This document shows, one piece after another, positions 50,808 through 60,524 of a stretch of DNA of 64,000 nucleotides. Made by a program: the position numbers and the translations under genes. Each line of letters begins with the position of its first letter. Positions within the stretch are counted from its first letter, which is position 1. The stretch covers positions 496,001 through 560,000 of the forward strand of contig NZ_PPSL01000003.1 in NCBI RefSeq assembly GCF_002954265.1, read 5' to 3'. The stretch is from Flavipsychrobacter stenotrophus (GTDB lineage Bacteria > Bacteroidota > Bacteroidia > Chitinophagales > Chitinophagaceae). Below the pieces are notes generated by a model. It saw only the letters and a program-made list of their open reading frames with translations, ran no database searches and was not told the origin of the DNA.

Positions 50808-52823
50808 TTATTTTATAGATATCTTAAATGTGGTTCCTTCTCCTACTTTACTTTCTACTTCTATACTTCCGTCCATAGCTTCTACCTGGTACTTGGTCAT
50901 AAATAAGCCTATGCCTTTGGCGTCTTTATTACCATGGAAGGTCTTATACATGCCAAACAGTTTCTCCGCGTTCTTCTCCAGGTCTATTCCCAGTCCGTTG
51001 TCACTTATCTTCAGTATCCATTTACTGTTTTCTGCATCAGGGTGTTCTTTAAAGCAATTCACCTTTACAATTGGCTGCCTGTCGGGGCGACTATATTTTA
51101 TTGCATTAGAGAGAAAGTTCAATAAAATGCTATCCATATAACCTGCGTTATAGTTCACAATAAGGTCAGCTGGCACATTATTGTGAATAACAGCATTCTT
51201 GTCGTCTATGTTTGTTTTAAGCAAGTCAATAGCATGATCTATAGACTTCCGTAACGCGATAGGGGTAATGCTTACGTTAAGCGAATTCTTCATAGCCACT
51301 ACCTCGTTCAACTGATGTAACGTCTCATCCAGCTGATTGGATGAAACACGCAGAAAGTTCATGAACTCAGTTTTTTCCTCTTCAGTCTCTGCATCATCCA
51401 GCAGCGTCAGCAGCCCTTGTATGTTCACCGTATGCATCCTCAGGTTGTGCGACACTATATAGGAGAAGTTGAGCAAACGGTTGTTTTGCTCGCGGGCGAT
51501 CTTATAGGAATTGTTGAGTTCTATTTCCAACATTTTGCTTTCTGTTACGTCCTGCATGGTGCCAAACATAGAAATGGCCCTGCCATGCTCATTGTAGTTA
51601 TACTCTCCAATTGTATTAACCCAGCACTCTTTTCCGCCCTTGTAGGGTTTAATGCGATAACTGGCCGAAAATTTTGAACGTTCTTTGATCGCTGTTGTAG
51701 CTTTTTCTGCCACCAGGTTATGAAACTCCGGCAGTATGTGGTCTTGCCACTTTACATTAGTTTTAGGGTAGCTCTTGTCAATGCCCAGTATGTCATCTAG
51801 TGTAGTAGAGCTTTGAAATTCGCCTGTGTCAATATTATAGAAGTAGTTGCCTATCCTCGCCAGTTTCTGCGCATCTAAGAGTCTCCTGTCTTGCTCTATG
51901 AGGATTTCATTCGATCGTTTCAGGTCGGACCTCATGGTCAGCAATGCTATACCTAACTTGTCGTTTTCAGAGAGTAATCTAAAGTCTGCATCGTAGTTCC
52001 CTTTACCTATCTGCTCGGCAAAGTTCATTTTTTCAGTAATGCCACCTATCATCTTGCTTACTGCATTGTGCATTTGTCCTATTTCGTCTGCTCTGCTTAT
52101 CTCGTTAATCGTTACTACTTCGCCAACAGCTATTTTGAGTATGGTATTATTAAGTGTTCTCAACGGATCAACAATATTTTTTTTGGCAAAACGAAGTGAG
52201 ATATAACTAAACAGGATCACAGTTAATATCGAGAATAGCACCACTAAGTACAAAGAGTCTAAAAGGCTACGCACTATTTGCTGTTCCTCCGCAAGGCGCT
52301 GTTCTTTTGTTTCAATAAGACGGGTCAATAGCTTGTCATTGGCGTTAACCAATTTTCCGATGCCGGTGTTCAACTCCGCAGCTCTATCCACAAGTGAGTC
52401 ATCTGCGTAAGATTCAGGCGCGCTTAATAAAGCCATCACCTTTTTTACTGAATCAATAATTCTATTGTTTTCATTAGCTATTTGTGTATACTGCTTAGCA
52501 TCTTGCTTGCTCGTCCATCTCAGTGCTTGTTGCTGCAGTTGGCTATCCAGTTGTGTATAGTCGGTATTTATTGCCGTTCTAAGCCTTTCCTGATCTTTAT
52601 TATTGGCTATGTACACCCATGTGTTAGACAGCTTCTTTACTTCCAGCATCAAGGTCCTCATTTCTTTGATATGCTCCATAGACGGAAGCGTTTCATCTCT
52701 CATGCGGGCATTGGCACGCAGGTTTACCCCCAGCACATACAGGCAAAACCCACCGCTCAATACCGTGGCCACGATAATGATAAAGTAAGTAATAATTAAC
52801 TTCCTGGATATGCCTTTTGTCAT
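50808..52823 (-). CDS. Membrane sensor histidine kinase, 4HB-HAMP-PAS
   Basis: A 671-aa kinase. TM1 (~8-30), a periplasmic four-helix-bundle sensor (~31-185, as in chemoreceptors: MRDETLPSMEHIKEMRTLML), TM2 (~188-210), HAMP (~212-265) with a second HAMP-like stretch, PAS (~310-435: GNYFYNIDTGEFQSS), a DHp helix with FSYIVSHNLRMHTVNIQGLL (His459) and an ATPase domain (ILLNFLSNAIKYSRPDRQPI, SDNGLGIDL, KGIGLFMTKYQ). Its ATG overlaps the TonB-receptor stop by 4 bases. The 4HB sensor facing the periplasm fits reading a signal delivered by the co-encoded YfiR and TonB proteins. Confidence 0.9.
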   Translation of the reverse strand: MTKGISRKLIITYFIIIVATVLSGGFCLYVLGVNLRANARMRDETLPSMEHIKEMRTLMLEVKKLSNTWVYIANNKDQERLRTAINTDYTQLDSQLQQQALRWTSKQDAKQYTQIANENNRIIDSVKKVMALLSAPESYADDSLVDRAAELNTGIGKLVNANDKLLTRLIETKEQRLAEEQQIVRSLLDSLYLVVLFSILTVILFSYISLRFAKKNIVDPLRTLNNTILKIAVGEVVTINEISRADEIGQMHNAVSKMIGGITEKMNFAEQIGKGNYDADFRLLSENDKLGIALLTMRSDLKRSNEILIEQDRRLLDAQKLARIGNYFYNIDTGEFQSSTTLDDILGIDKSYPKTNVKWQDHILPEFHNLVAEKATTAIKERSKFSASYRIKPYKGGKECWVNTIGEYNYNEHGRAISMFGTMQDVTESKMLEIELNNSYKIAREQNNRLLNFSYIVSHNLRMHTVNIQGLLTLLDDAETEEEKTEFMNFLRVSSNQLDETLHQLNEVVAMKNSLNVSITPIALRKSIDHAIDLLKTNIDDKNAVIHNNVPADLIVNYNAGYMDSILLNFLSNAIKYSRPDRQPIVKVNCFKEHPDAENSKWILKISDNGLGIDLEKNAEKLFGMYKTFHGNKDAKGIGLFMTKYQVEAMDGSIEVESKVGEGTTFKISIK

Positions 52824-54904
52824 TGATCCTGTTGCTTCTGGTTAAATGGTAGTTTGTAATTTACTTTCAGATAAAGGTCCCGGCCCATACCGGGCAGCGG
52901 TGCATGTAAGCTACTATAGGCTTGTGGATAAATAATACGCTCGTTGGTGATGTTACTAATCCCTAAGCCCAGTGAGCAATTTTTCACCAGGTTGCTGCTC
53001 CCAAGATATGCATTGAGCAATAGTTGAGGTTTATACTCCGTGAGAATGCCATTCTCATTAGCATCTACAGATGAATAACCGAAACGTTTATCAATAAAAT
53101 TGACCGATGGTGAGATGAACAGTTTTTTGCCCACGTTAATACTGGCGAGAACGGTTAGTTTATTCTGGGCAGTGCCCAACGTCATACTCTTATTACCCGG
53201 CACCATGTTGGCATCATCAACACTCTTGTTTCTTATCGTATAGTAAGAGTAGGCGAGATTTATAAATCCGAACGACGACTTGTACCTGTATTCCACCTCC
53301 ACACCCTGACTGCCTATCTTTTTGTCACTATTCCGGTATCCATCAGGAAAGCCGGTGATAACGGAATCTGTTTTTACAAAGTAGCGTATAGCATCGGTAG
53401 TGGTGATGTCAAAAAAGTTGACGGACAAGTACATGTCTTTGCGCATTTTTACACTTGCTTCAAATTCAAGCGTATTAGAGCGCTCCGGTTTCAGTTTCAT
53501 ATTATCCACTCCATATTGTATACTCTCAATAGCGGGCGCACGGAAAGAGGAAGCATAAAGTAGTTTGAAGTTGAAAATACCTACTTTTTTAGTAATGCCT
53601 AACCTGGGATTAAAGGCACTGCCGAACGCAGTACTGATATCATACCTGGCGCCTACAGTAATGTTGGCATAAGGCGTCTTCATCAATATCTGCGTGAAGG
53701 GCGCATAATTCATGTAGCTCACCTCATTGGTGCTATCCGTTCTGAACACTTGATTCATAGTGAGGTGGCCACGATCGTTATAGCCCTCAATGCCGCAATT
53801 AACATTCATCCAGTATAGTGGATCCCACAATATGCCTATGTTGGCTTTATAGGTATTTGCTATCAAACGGTAGGAACCGTACTCGGAATCTATGAGTGCT
53901 GGCTGTCCTGTAAATGTCCATGGTTCGGAGTACTTATGATCCAGTTTTAGCTGCAATTGCAGTTTCTTATTCAATTGCTTATTGTATTTCACCTGCGTCA
54001 TACCGCTAAGAAAATTCATTGAGTATGGCCTGCTCATGATACCCAGTATATTATCGCGGTTAGTGGTCTGGTAGTTGTCGTAGATAAACTGAACGGATAG
54101 GTTTTTGTACTTCATTCCGATGTTGAAATAATTCGCCTTCAGATCTGCATTGCCGGGCATCTTGTAGCTATTGTTATACACGTCGGTGTAAGTGCCATTA
54201 CTACGTTGTGCTCTGGCCACCATGCCCGAAAAGGAATAAGAAAGATCCTTTATTTTGTCGCCTACGGAGAGTCCTATTTCTTGCCTGGAGTAGGTTTCGG
54301 CCGTCTGACCTATGTTGGTATTGATAGCAGCACCCTTCAGGTCTTCCCCTTTCTTAGTGATAATGTTGATCACGGCATATTCCGCACAACCGCCGTATAT
54401 GGCCGATCCCGGCCCTCTTATTATTTCTATCTTCTTTATCTGGCTTACCTGGTAGTGGTTGCCAAACTGCAGCGATGCATAGGCGATCTCATTTACCTCC
54501 ATGCCATTTATCTGCAACGATATATTGCCCTCATTGGACCACAGCCCACGGAATGATAATGCCACAACACCTTCTACATCTACATTGAATTCCATTCCCG
54601 GTATAAGAGCAATGATGTCCATCAGGTCTCTTGCGCCACTGCGCTCTATTTCCTCTTCTGTAATTACAGATATAATAGAGGGAGACTTGCGCATGGTCAA
54701 GGGTTTGCGCGATGCGGCTTCTATGGCCAGGCTAATGGTTTTCTCCATATCGGTAGCGGCATAGCGGGACTTCATCTTTGAAAGCTCTTCAATAGACAGG
54801 TTAGATAGGTCGCTGGTATCTTTAATGATATCTACAGGCTTATGCTGACCATAGCTAAGTATGGCCAGAAGCGTGAAGATATAAGTGAGTAATATTCTTT
54901 TCAT
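52820..54904 (-). CDS. TonB-dependent outer-membrane receptor
   Basis: A 694-aa receptor. Signal peptide ~19 residues, then a TonB-box-like N-terminus (LSNLSIEELSKMKSRYAA), a plug domain (~60-190: SPSIISVITEEEIERSGARD, IIRGPGSAIYGG) and a 22-stranded barrel ending KVNYKLPF. It lacks the CarboxypepD N-domain typical of SusC, and no SusD partner is present, so a siderophore/small-ligand or signalling role is more likely than glycan uptake. It is the second gene of the yfiR-like operon, 3 nt after the first, overlapping the kinase by 4 bases. Confidence 0.88.
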   Translation of the reverse strand: MKRILLTYIFTLLAILSYGQHKPVDIIKDTSDLSNLSIEELSKMKSRYAATDMEKTISLAIEAASRKPLTMRKSPSIISVITEEEIERSGARDLMDIIALIPGMEFNVDVEGVVALSFRGLWSNEGNISLQINGMEVNEIAYASLQFGNHYQVSQIKKIEIIRGPGSAIYGGCAEYAVINIITKKGEDLKGAAINTNIGQTAETYSRQEIGLSVGDKIKDLSYSFSGMVARAQRSNGTYTDVYNNSYKMPGNADLKANYFNIGMKYKNLSVQFIYDNYQTTNRDNILGIMSRPYSMNFLSGMTQVKYNKQLNKKLQLQLKLDHKYSEPWTFTGQPALIDSEYGSYRLIANTYKANIGILWDPLYWMNVNCGIEGYNDRGHLTMNQVFRTDSTNEVSYMNYAPFTQILMKTPYANITVGARYDISTAFGSAFNPRLGITKKVGIFNFKLLYASSFRAPAIESIQYGVDNMKLKPERSNTLEFEASVKMRKDMYLSVNFFDITTTDAIRYFVKTDSVITGFPDGYRNSDKKIGSQGVEVEYRYKSSFGFINLAYSYYTIRNKSVDDANMVPGNKSMTLGTAQNKLTVLASINVGKKLFISPSVNFIDKRFGYSSVDANENGILTEYKPQLLLNAYLGSSNLVKNCSLGLGISNITNERIIYPQAYSSLHAPLPGMGRDLYLKVNYKLPFNQKQQDQ

Positions 54905-54907
54905 TGT

Positions 54908-55429
54908 TTACCTGGTTAAGACAGCATTGTTTTGAATTTGTTCATTAACAGATAGTCCCCTTGCCTTGCAATTTCTAATGCTTAATTGATAACCGGTCTT
55001 GTAATCGTTTTCTTCGTCGATAAAGAAGGAGATACATGCACCCTGCCGGGCCATGTTTTCTTTTTCTGTAATAATGAGTACAGGTGTGCGTGCCGTTTGC
55101 TGTTCAATAGATCTCATTTGCTCAGATGCCTGCTGGGCCACAATTACCACATCTACTGTTTTTGCCTCGGCACTTGTGATCTTTTTAACGGTGTATGTAG
55201 TGCCGTTACTCGTTTTCTTAGAGAATAAGCGCTTCAGTTCTTCCTCTACCTGGCTGTTGCCAACAATGCCCACGTGAATAACGCTTTTCTTTTGGGGCCA
55301 GGAAGTATACTTAATGAAATTATAAATGTAAACGGAGTTTTCCTTGGGGTCATACGACTGACCATAACAGCTGGCTGCTGATATGCAACTAAAAAATACA
55401 ATAAGTGCTTTAATGTATATTTTGCTCAA
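54908..55429 (-). CDS. YfiR-like periplasmic protein (DUF4154)
   Basis: A 173-aa periplasmic protein (signal ends SCYGQ, ~23 residues). It has the YfiR/DUF4154 signatures: YIYNFIKYTSWPQKK, HVGIVGNSQVEEEL, VVIVAQQASEQM and PVLIITEKENMARQGACISF. In Pseudomonas YfiR represses the diguanylate cyclase YfiN from the periplasm; here no cyclase is present and the partners are a TonB receptor and a histidine kinase. First gene of the operon, under a -7 box at 55465-55472. Confidence 0.85.
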   Translation of the reverse strand: MSKIYIKALIVFFSCISAASCYGQSYDPKENSVYIYNFIKYTSWPQKKSVIHVGIVGNSQVEEELKRLFSKKTSNGTTYTVKKITSAEAKTVDVVIVAQQASEQMRSIEQQTARTPVLIITEKENMARQGACISFFIDEENDYKTGYQLSIRNCKARGLSVNEQIQNNAVLTR

Positions 55430-55464
55430 TATCTGTTCGTTAACTCGTTGTTAATGTAAAGATT

Positions 55465-55472
55465 CAAAAATA
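55465..55472 (-). promoter_or_regulatory. -7 box of the yfiR-like operon
   Basis: It reads TATTTTTG on the minus strand, an exact TAnnTTTG match 36 nt before the ATG at 55429. Confidence 0.5.
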
Positions 55473-55535
55473 GCAGAAGTAGCGACAAACATCTAATAAC
55501 CAGCAAGATTTATTTAGAAACATTTTTGCGCGGTT

Positions 55536-56393
55536 CTATTTTTTAAAGATGTAGCTACATGCAGATGATAGCACCGTTACCCACACCGACATTTTGTCTC
55601 TGAAGCCGAGGGTGCTCGCTTTCCATTTCCAGTATCTCATAATGTCTATGAACTCATGCCGGCGAAAGGGCACCAGCCTATAGTTGATATTGACCAGCAC
55701 ATCTACACCTTCGGTCATCCAAAGGCGTTCTTTGGCTTTGCTGGAAATATTGGCATGGTAGAACCGGAAGTAGTTGAGCTGCTTGCCTACATGCGCCAGG
55801 TTGGTATGCTGCAGTAGCCTTGTGTAGAATACCCAATCTCCGCAGGCCTTATATTTTCCCAGGCCTTTTATAGCGTTAAGCGCAGGTATACGTTTCATTA
55901 ATGCTGAGCTGGCATTCTGCACTGTGCAGTGTATGGCCATCTCTTTGACAACGTCAATGCCTTTTTTAAAGAACGTGGTTTTATAAATAGCCAATTCTTC
56001 ACCGGCAACTCCTGCTTCATTTACCCAATGCGATCTGCAAAAAGCAAGGCCTACATTTTCGTAGGTATTAGCTGCTTTAAGCAATGTGTCAAGAAACGTA
56101 GGGGCGCAGTAGTCATCACTTTCCGCTATCCACACCCAGTCACCTATGGCCAGTTGCAAGCCCTTTTCCCATTGTTTAAATGTGCTGCCGCTGTTCACGC
56201 TGTTATACACAATATGTGTAACCCTGCTGTCGTTCCTGAATTGCTCAATGATGGCCTTGCTGTTGTCGGTAGAGCAGTCGTCGAGGATAATGAGCTCTAT
56301 GTCATCATAGGTTTGTGTAAGTATACTCGTTATCCGCTGATGAAGATATCGCTCATGATTATAGTTGGGTATGATCACCGATACGTTAGCCAT
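55536..56393 (-). CDS. Family 2 glycosyltransferase
   Basis: A 285-aa GT-A glycosyltransferase. VSVIIPNYNHERYLHQRI N-terminus, ELIILDDCSTDNSKAII nucleotide site and the acidic metal motif in WVWIAESDDYCAPTFL (ESDD). It is cytosolic and adds a sugar in surface polysaccharide synthesis. Last gene of the 63078-55536 operon; it overlaps the methyltransferase by 8 bases. It is a clear homologue of the GT2 at 62167-63078 (same NYNHE start and ESDDY motif). Confidence 0.87.
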   Translation of the reverse strand: MANVSVIIPNYNHERYLHQRITSILTQTYDDIELIILDDCSTDNSKAIIEQFRNDSRVTHIVYNSVNSGSTFKQWEKGLQLAIGDWVWIAESDDYCAPTFLDTLLKAANTYENVGLAFCRSHWVNEAGVAGEELAIYKTTFFKKGIDVVKEMAIHCTVQNASSALMKRIPALNAIKGLGKYKACGDWVFYTRLLQHTNLAHVGKQLNYFRFYHANISSKAKERLWMTEGVDVLVNINYRLVPFRRHEFIDIMRYWKWKASTLGFRDKMSVWVTVLSSACSYIFKK

Positions 56394-57255
56394 GAAGAAG
56401 ATGTTTGATTAGTCTTAATGGCGATAAAATGAAGTACCCCAGCCTGAAAGACAAGGAGCTTCTTATTTCCTTTGTAATAACGGCTACCGCGTCTTTTGTT
56501 ACTTCTATCCTGAATGCTTCATATTGCATCTTCAACACCTCCGCACCATCCAGCACACTAGCATTAAATTCGGGTAAAGTATCGTCTGACGCCAGACCTA
56601 TTATATATACCGGCTCCATTTCCAGCCGGGACACAGCTTCATAAGAGCCCTTGTAGACAGATAAAGCTGCTGCAGGCTGGTTAGAAGTGATTGGTGCTAT
56701 CATAGATCCATAAAATGACCGCTGCCCCATGAATAGGGTATGGGTGAAATAAGTGTTGATGAGCGTTTCAAATTCGGCTCTGTACAACTCCTTTACATGA
56801 AAGGGGTTGGTGAAGCCCGGTTTCTCGCTATAGTTGAGCTTATCTGGTGAGGAAATGAGTAATATGCCGCCCGGCGCCAATACCCGCTTTATTTCCTGCA
56901 TCATCTCCTTGTGCCTGTTGTGGTGCTCAATGGTCTCAAAGCTGATGATCACATCTATGCTGGCATCAGCACAGGGAATGGCATCAACAGACCCCGTAAG
57001 AAATGTTATACTGTTACCCGTGTATTTCTCTTTGGCTCGTGCTATGGTAGCCGCATCAATATCCACGCCCGTAACAGATGCGGCTATGCCAGCCATCAAT
57101 GCGCTGCCGTATCCTTCGCCGCAGGCAATATCCAACACCCGCTTGCCGCGCACCAGCTGCATAGCCAGGGCATACCTGTGCAGGTGCTCATTAGTGTTTT
57201 CGTTATAAACAAAGGTTTCCAGCCTTTCTCCTGTCCATGATTCAATATTCGTCAT
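56386..57255 (-). CDS. SAM-dependent methyltransferase
   Basis: A 289-aa class I methyltransferase (Methyltransf_11 type): motif I VLDIACGEGYGSALMAGI, motif II VDIDAATIARAKEKYTG, and ISFETIEHHNRHKEM. Residues 200-289 extend past the fold. In polysaccharide operons such enzymes methylate a sugar or the chain end. It overlaps the acyltransferase by 4 bases and the next GT2 by 8, so all are co-translated. Confidence 0.85.
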   Translation of the reverse strand: MTNIESWTGERLETFVYNENTNEHLHRYALAMQLVRGKRVLDIACGEGYGSALMAGIAASVTGVDIDAATIARAKEKYTGNSITFLTGSVDAIPCADASIDVIISFETIEHHNRHKEMMQEIKRVLAPGGILLISSPDKLNYSEKPGFTNPFHVKELYRAEFETLINTYFTHTLFMGQRSFYGSMIAPITSNQPAAALSVYKGSYEAVSRLEMEPVYIIGLASDDTLPEFNASVLDGAEVLKMQYEAFRIEVTKDAVAVITKEIRSSLSFRLGYFILSPLRLIKHLLHG

Positions 57256-58448
57256 AGTATCTGGTTTTGTTCCGCCACCGGATCTTTGTCAACAATAATA
57301 TAATCACTGAATTTCTTCCCTATATTGCCTGCCAGGGCTATACTCGGCATGTCTACAAACTTGTAGAACAGCCATGATAACAGTAAAGTGAGTGCAAGAG
57401 ATAGCGAGAAGAGCAGGGTGATAAAGCCGGTGGAATGATCTGTATGCCGCAGGTATAGCCAGGATGTAAATGAACACATAATGGGCCAGTGCAGCAGATA
57501 TATACCAAATGATACCTTGCCCAGTAATGTAAGAGCTTTGTGCCCCAATAACCTGGTAATGGGCGCAACCCTGAAGGTTACCAATATAACCAGGCTGCAT
57601 AAAAATGAATTGACCATATCCATCCATCCCAGCCGCTTGTAAATGATCATTTTGCAGATGCCGAAAACAATCAGTACCATACCCACTATCAGCCATTGAT
57701 GCCGGGTAATGAAATCGTTTACCTTGTTTATGATCTTTTTTACCTGCTCGCTGTTAGTGGGTGTGAAGTCATAATCTGACAGATAATAGCCAAACAAAAA
57801 GCTGTTTAACCAGTACATTTTAAGCATACCTACTACAATAAATATTGTGAGGTATATAAGCCCTCTTCTATAGGTGCGGCCGGTGAGGCCAAACAAAGCA
57901 AAGCAAAATATAGATCCGTAAAATTCTCTCTGAATGGTCCATAGCGGGCCATTATAGCTGTCATAGTAATCATAGTTGAACAGGGTATTCCAAACAGATG
58001 TTTTCAGCGCATGGAAAAATGATGGCGGGATGAGGTATAGATTTTGCTGCAGCGTTTCCACGCCTATTTTCCGCACATAGATGAGGCCGCCCTTATAGAT
58101 GGCATAACTAAAAAATATAGATACCGCGCAAGGCAGCATTAGCCTGAAATAGCGTTTTGCACTACTAGCCAGCAGCTTGCTGCCGGTAGCGCCGTGCTGA
58201 AAGAAATTTTTGAAAATGACATATGCGCTCAGTGCCCAGAACAAATGCAACACCAGGTTGCCGTTGATCATAAGGTTGCTGCTCAGCACTATAAAATTGG
58301 TGCGGGTATGCCCGAGATGAGGGTAAAGAAATTTATAAAAATGGTCGTAAAAATCGGGAGCGATAATGATCTGGAAATGGCATACAAACACTATCAGCGC
58401 CCCTATAGCCCTTACTCCTTCCAGTTGCGATATCTTATGTGCAGACAT
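57252..58448 (-). CDS. Acyltransferase 3 family membrane protein
   Basis: A 398-aa integral membrane O-acyltransferase with ~10 TM helices. Signature residues lie in helix 1 (ISQLEGVRAIGALIVFVCHF, with the R-x-x-A-x-x-x-V-x-x-H arrangement) and in FGIYLLHWPIM near residue 320. Members move acetyl or other acyl groups to exported glycans. It lies 2 nt upstream-overlapping the methyltransferase (ATGA) and 2 nt behind the TylF-like gene. Confidence 0.88.
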   Translation of the reverse strand: MSAHKISQLEGVRAIGALIVFVCHFQIIIAPDFYDHFYKFLYPHLGHTRTNFIVLSSNLMINGNLVLHLFWALSAYVIFKNFFQHGATGSKLLASSAKRYFRLMLPCAVSIFFSYAIYKGGLIYVRKIGVETLQQNLYLIPPSFFHALKTSVWNTLFNYDYYDSYNGPLWTIQREFYGSIFCFALFGLTGRTYRRGLIYLTIFIVVGMLKMYWLNSFLFGYYLSDYDFTPTNSEQVKKIINKVNDFITRHQWLIVGMVLIVFGICKMIIYKRLGWMDMVNSFLCSLVILVTFRVAPITRLLGHKALTLLGKVSFGIYLLHWPIMCSFTSWLYLRHTDHSTGFITLLFSLSLALTLLLSWLFYKFVDMPSIALAGNIGKKFSDYIIVDKDPVAEQNQIL

Positions 58449-58450
58449 AG

Positions 58451-59281
58451 TTATAGGTTTACGGGCTTTATAATTATTCCCTGGCAGGTGGGTAGCGACA
58501 ACACTTCTACGCCTTTTGACCGGGCAAATTCGTCATGAGCTTTTTTCTGCTCATTGGTTACATTGCCATAGTCGTCGAGTATGATAATACCGCCTGGTGC
58601 CATTTTATCCCAGAAGTAGTTGAGCGTGTCGGCTTCGGGCTGCACACAGTTCATATCTACAGACAGATAAGCAACCTGTTGTGCCTTTACCTGTGTCAGT
58701 GTTTCGGGAACAGCGCCCTTTATTATGTTTACATTGAAGTTTTTAAAAGTATCCTTTACCTGATCGTATAGCGTGTCTTTATACTTCGTGTATTTCTGGT
58801 TGAGCTCCTGCGCCATTTCGGCTTCCGAACTATAGGTAGGGTCAAGGCCGGAGAATGTGTCGAGTAGATAATACGTCTTGCCCGTAGCATTGAAATTGAT
58901 ATAGTTGATGACCGCTCTCGAAAATATGCCTGTGTTTACGCCACAGTCTACAAAGTCGCCCGGAAGGTTCTTTGCGTAGTTTGCTGCCCAGCAGAGTACA
59001 TGTATGCGCCAGTAAATGTCATAGTTCTTTAATACGGTCTGGTTTACATCTGTAGCCTTACCCAGGTTATAAGATTCTATGAACTTGGGGTCGGTCATGA
59101 AATCACAGTTGTGTTGGGTATACAACAGATCGTAGGCATAAGTAACGTCTGCTTTGGGCAGTACATGAAACTTGTCGAGGTCTACATTTACAAAATTGCC
59201 TGCGTCGGTGCCCTTAGGGTGCATTTTGTACACCTCATACCCCAGCATATTGGCCAACTTTTGAAACACTTTTTTCAGCAT
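58451..59281 (-). CDS. TylF/MycF-type O-methyltransferase
   Basis: A 276-aa class I methyltransferase with the macrocin-O-methyltransferase layout: GDFVDCGVNTGIFSRAVINY, YYLLDTFSGLDPTYSSE, LSVDMNCVQPEADTLNYFWD and GGIIILDDYGN. The Asp residues in VDMN and LDDY bind the metal in TylF/MycF. It should methylate a sugar hydroxyl, probably of the exported glycan. Located between the ABC ATPase gene (21 nt) and the acyltransferase gene. Confidence 0.83.
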   Translation of the reverse strand: MLKKVFQKLANMLGYEVYKMHPKGTDAGNFVNVDLDKFHVLPKADVTYAYDLLYTQHNCDFMTDPKFIESYNLGKATDVNQTVLKNYDIYWRIHVLCWAANYAKNLPGDFVDCGVNTGIFSRAVINYINFNATGKTYYLLDTFSGLDPTYSSEAEMAQELNQKYTKYKDTLYDQVKDTFKNFNVNIIKGAVPETLTQVKAQQVAYLSVDMNCVQPEADTLNYFWDKMAPGGIIILDDYGNVTNEQKKAHDEFARSKGVEVLSLPTCQGIIIKPVNL

Positions 59282-59302
59282 AGTAGTTTGTTTGTGTAAG
59301 GG

Positions 59303-60520
59303 TCATATAATATCGGTGCCCGACAATAAGTTGCCTCCCCAGCTCTGGCTCCACCTGGCGAATAATTGCTGGTTGTGGTTGTCAGACAGTATATTCAGTT
59401 CGGGGTAGTTGAATACCACGTCCAGGTTATGGAGCGATTCGTCAAGCGCTATGGCCAGTGTAAAAGTGTATGCTCCCGGAACAATTGTTGTTAATGGTAT
59501 CTTTAAGGTAATGTTGTTAGCACCTGCTTTCAGCGGCTCTTTGCTGTATATAAGTGTGGTACCTACCTTATGATCGAGCCTGTCGGATATAGATATGCCG
59601 ATGATGTATTTTGGGTAGGCTTTATCGGCTACTATACCGCATGTAAGGGTCATTGGCTCTTCAAAGTAATAGTTACTTTTGTTGGGCACTATACTGTTGA
59701 AGTAAATAGCATTAGCTGTATTAGGAATAAGTTCTTTACTGCTCTTATTGTACATGCGTGCATAGTCATCTACTACATCGTCTATCGATCCTGCGGATAT
59801 GAGCGTGCCCTTATTTAAAAATATACCTGTGTCGCAGAAGCTGCGAACGGCCTCGAGATTATGACTTACAAACAATACGGTAATGCCATCGTCTTTGCTG
59901 ATCTCATCCATCTTTGCCAGGCACTTCTTCTGAAACTGGCTGTCACCTACTGCCAGCACTTCATCAACTATCAGTATCTCGGGCTCAAGGTGGGCGGCTA
60001 CCGCAAATGCAAGACGCATATACATGCCGCTGCTGTACCTTTTTACGGGGGTATCTAAAAACTGTCCTATCTCTGAGAAGGCTACTATCTGGTCGAATTT
60101 CTTCCTTATGGCCGCCCTGCTCATGCCCAGTATCACACCGTTGAGAAATATATTCTCCCTGCCTGTCAGCTCCGGGTGAAAACCTGTGCCCACTTCAAGC
60201 AAGCTTACTACGCGGCCTGCTGTTTCTACTGTGCCCGATGATGGTTCTGTGATCTTGCTCAATATTTTTAACAGGGTGCTTTTGCCGGCTCCATTACTGC
60301 CTATTATACCCACACGGCGGCCTTGCTCTACTTCAAAACTGAGGTCGTTGAGTACTATTATTTCTTCTCTCCGCGCAGCCGAAGCGCCTTGTTGCTTAAA
60401 GATATTCTTTGCTTTTGTGGCCAGCTTATCTCTCAGGCTGCCCTGCGACCCTCCCTGCTGCTCATGGTCTATGATATAGCGCTTACTTAGTTGGTCGACC
60501 TTTATTACTACATCACCCAT
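59303..60520 (-). CDS. Wzt-like polysaccharide ABC transporter ATPase
   Basis: A 405-aa ATPase. Walker A GSNGAGKSTLLK, signature YSSGMYMRLAFAV, Walker B ILIVDEVLAVGD and LFVSHNLEAVR. Residues ~265-405 form a beta-rich C-terminal domain as in Wzt, which in O-antigen export recognises the modified non-reducing end of the chain. The frame begins at a TTG at 60541, but the ATG at 60520 is preferred. It pairs with the permease gene 4 nt upstream. Confidence 0.9.
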   Translation of the reverse strand: MGDVVIKVDQLSKRYIIDHEQQGGSQGSLRDKLATKAKNIFKQQGASAARREEIIVLNDLSFEVEQGRRVGIIGSNGAGKSTLLKILSKITEPSSGTVETAGRVVSLLEVGTGFHPELTGRENIFLNGVILGMSRAAIRKKFDQIVAFSEIGQFLDTPVKRYSSGMYMRLAFAVAAHLEPEILIVDEVLAVGDSQFQKKCLAKMDEISKDDGITVLFVSHNLEAVRSFCDTGIFLNKGTLISAGSIDDVVDDYARMYNKSSKELIPNTANAIYFNSIVPNKSNYYFEEPMTLTCGIVADKAYPKYIIGISISDRLDHKVGTTLIYSKEPLKAGANNITLKIPLTTIVPGAYTFTLAIALDESLHNLDVVFNYPELNILSDNHNQQLFARWSQSWGGNLLSGTDII

Positions 60521-60524
60521 ATGA

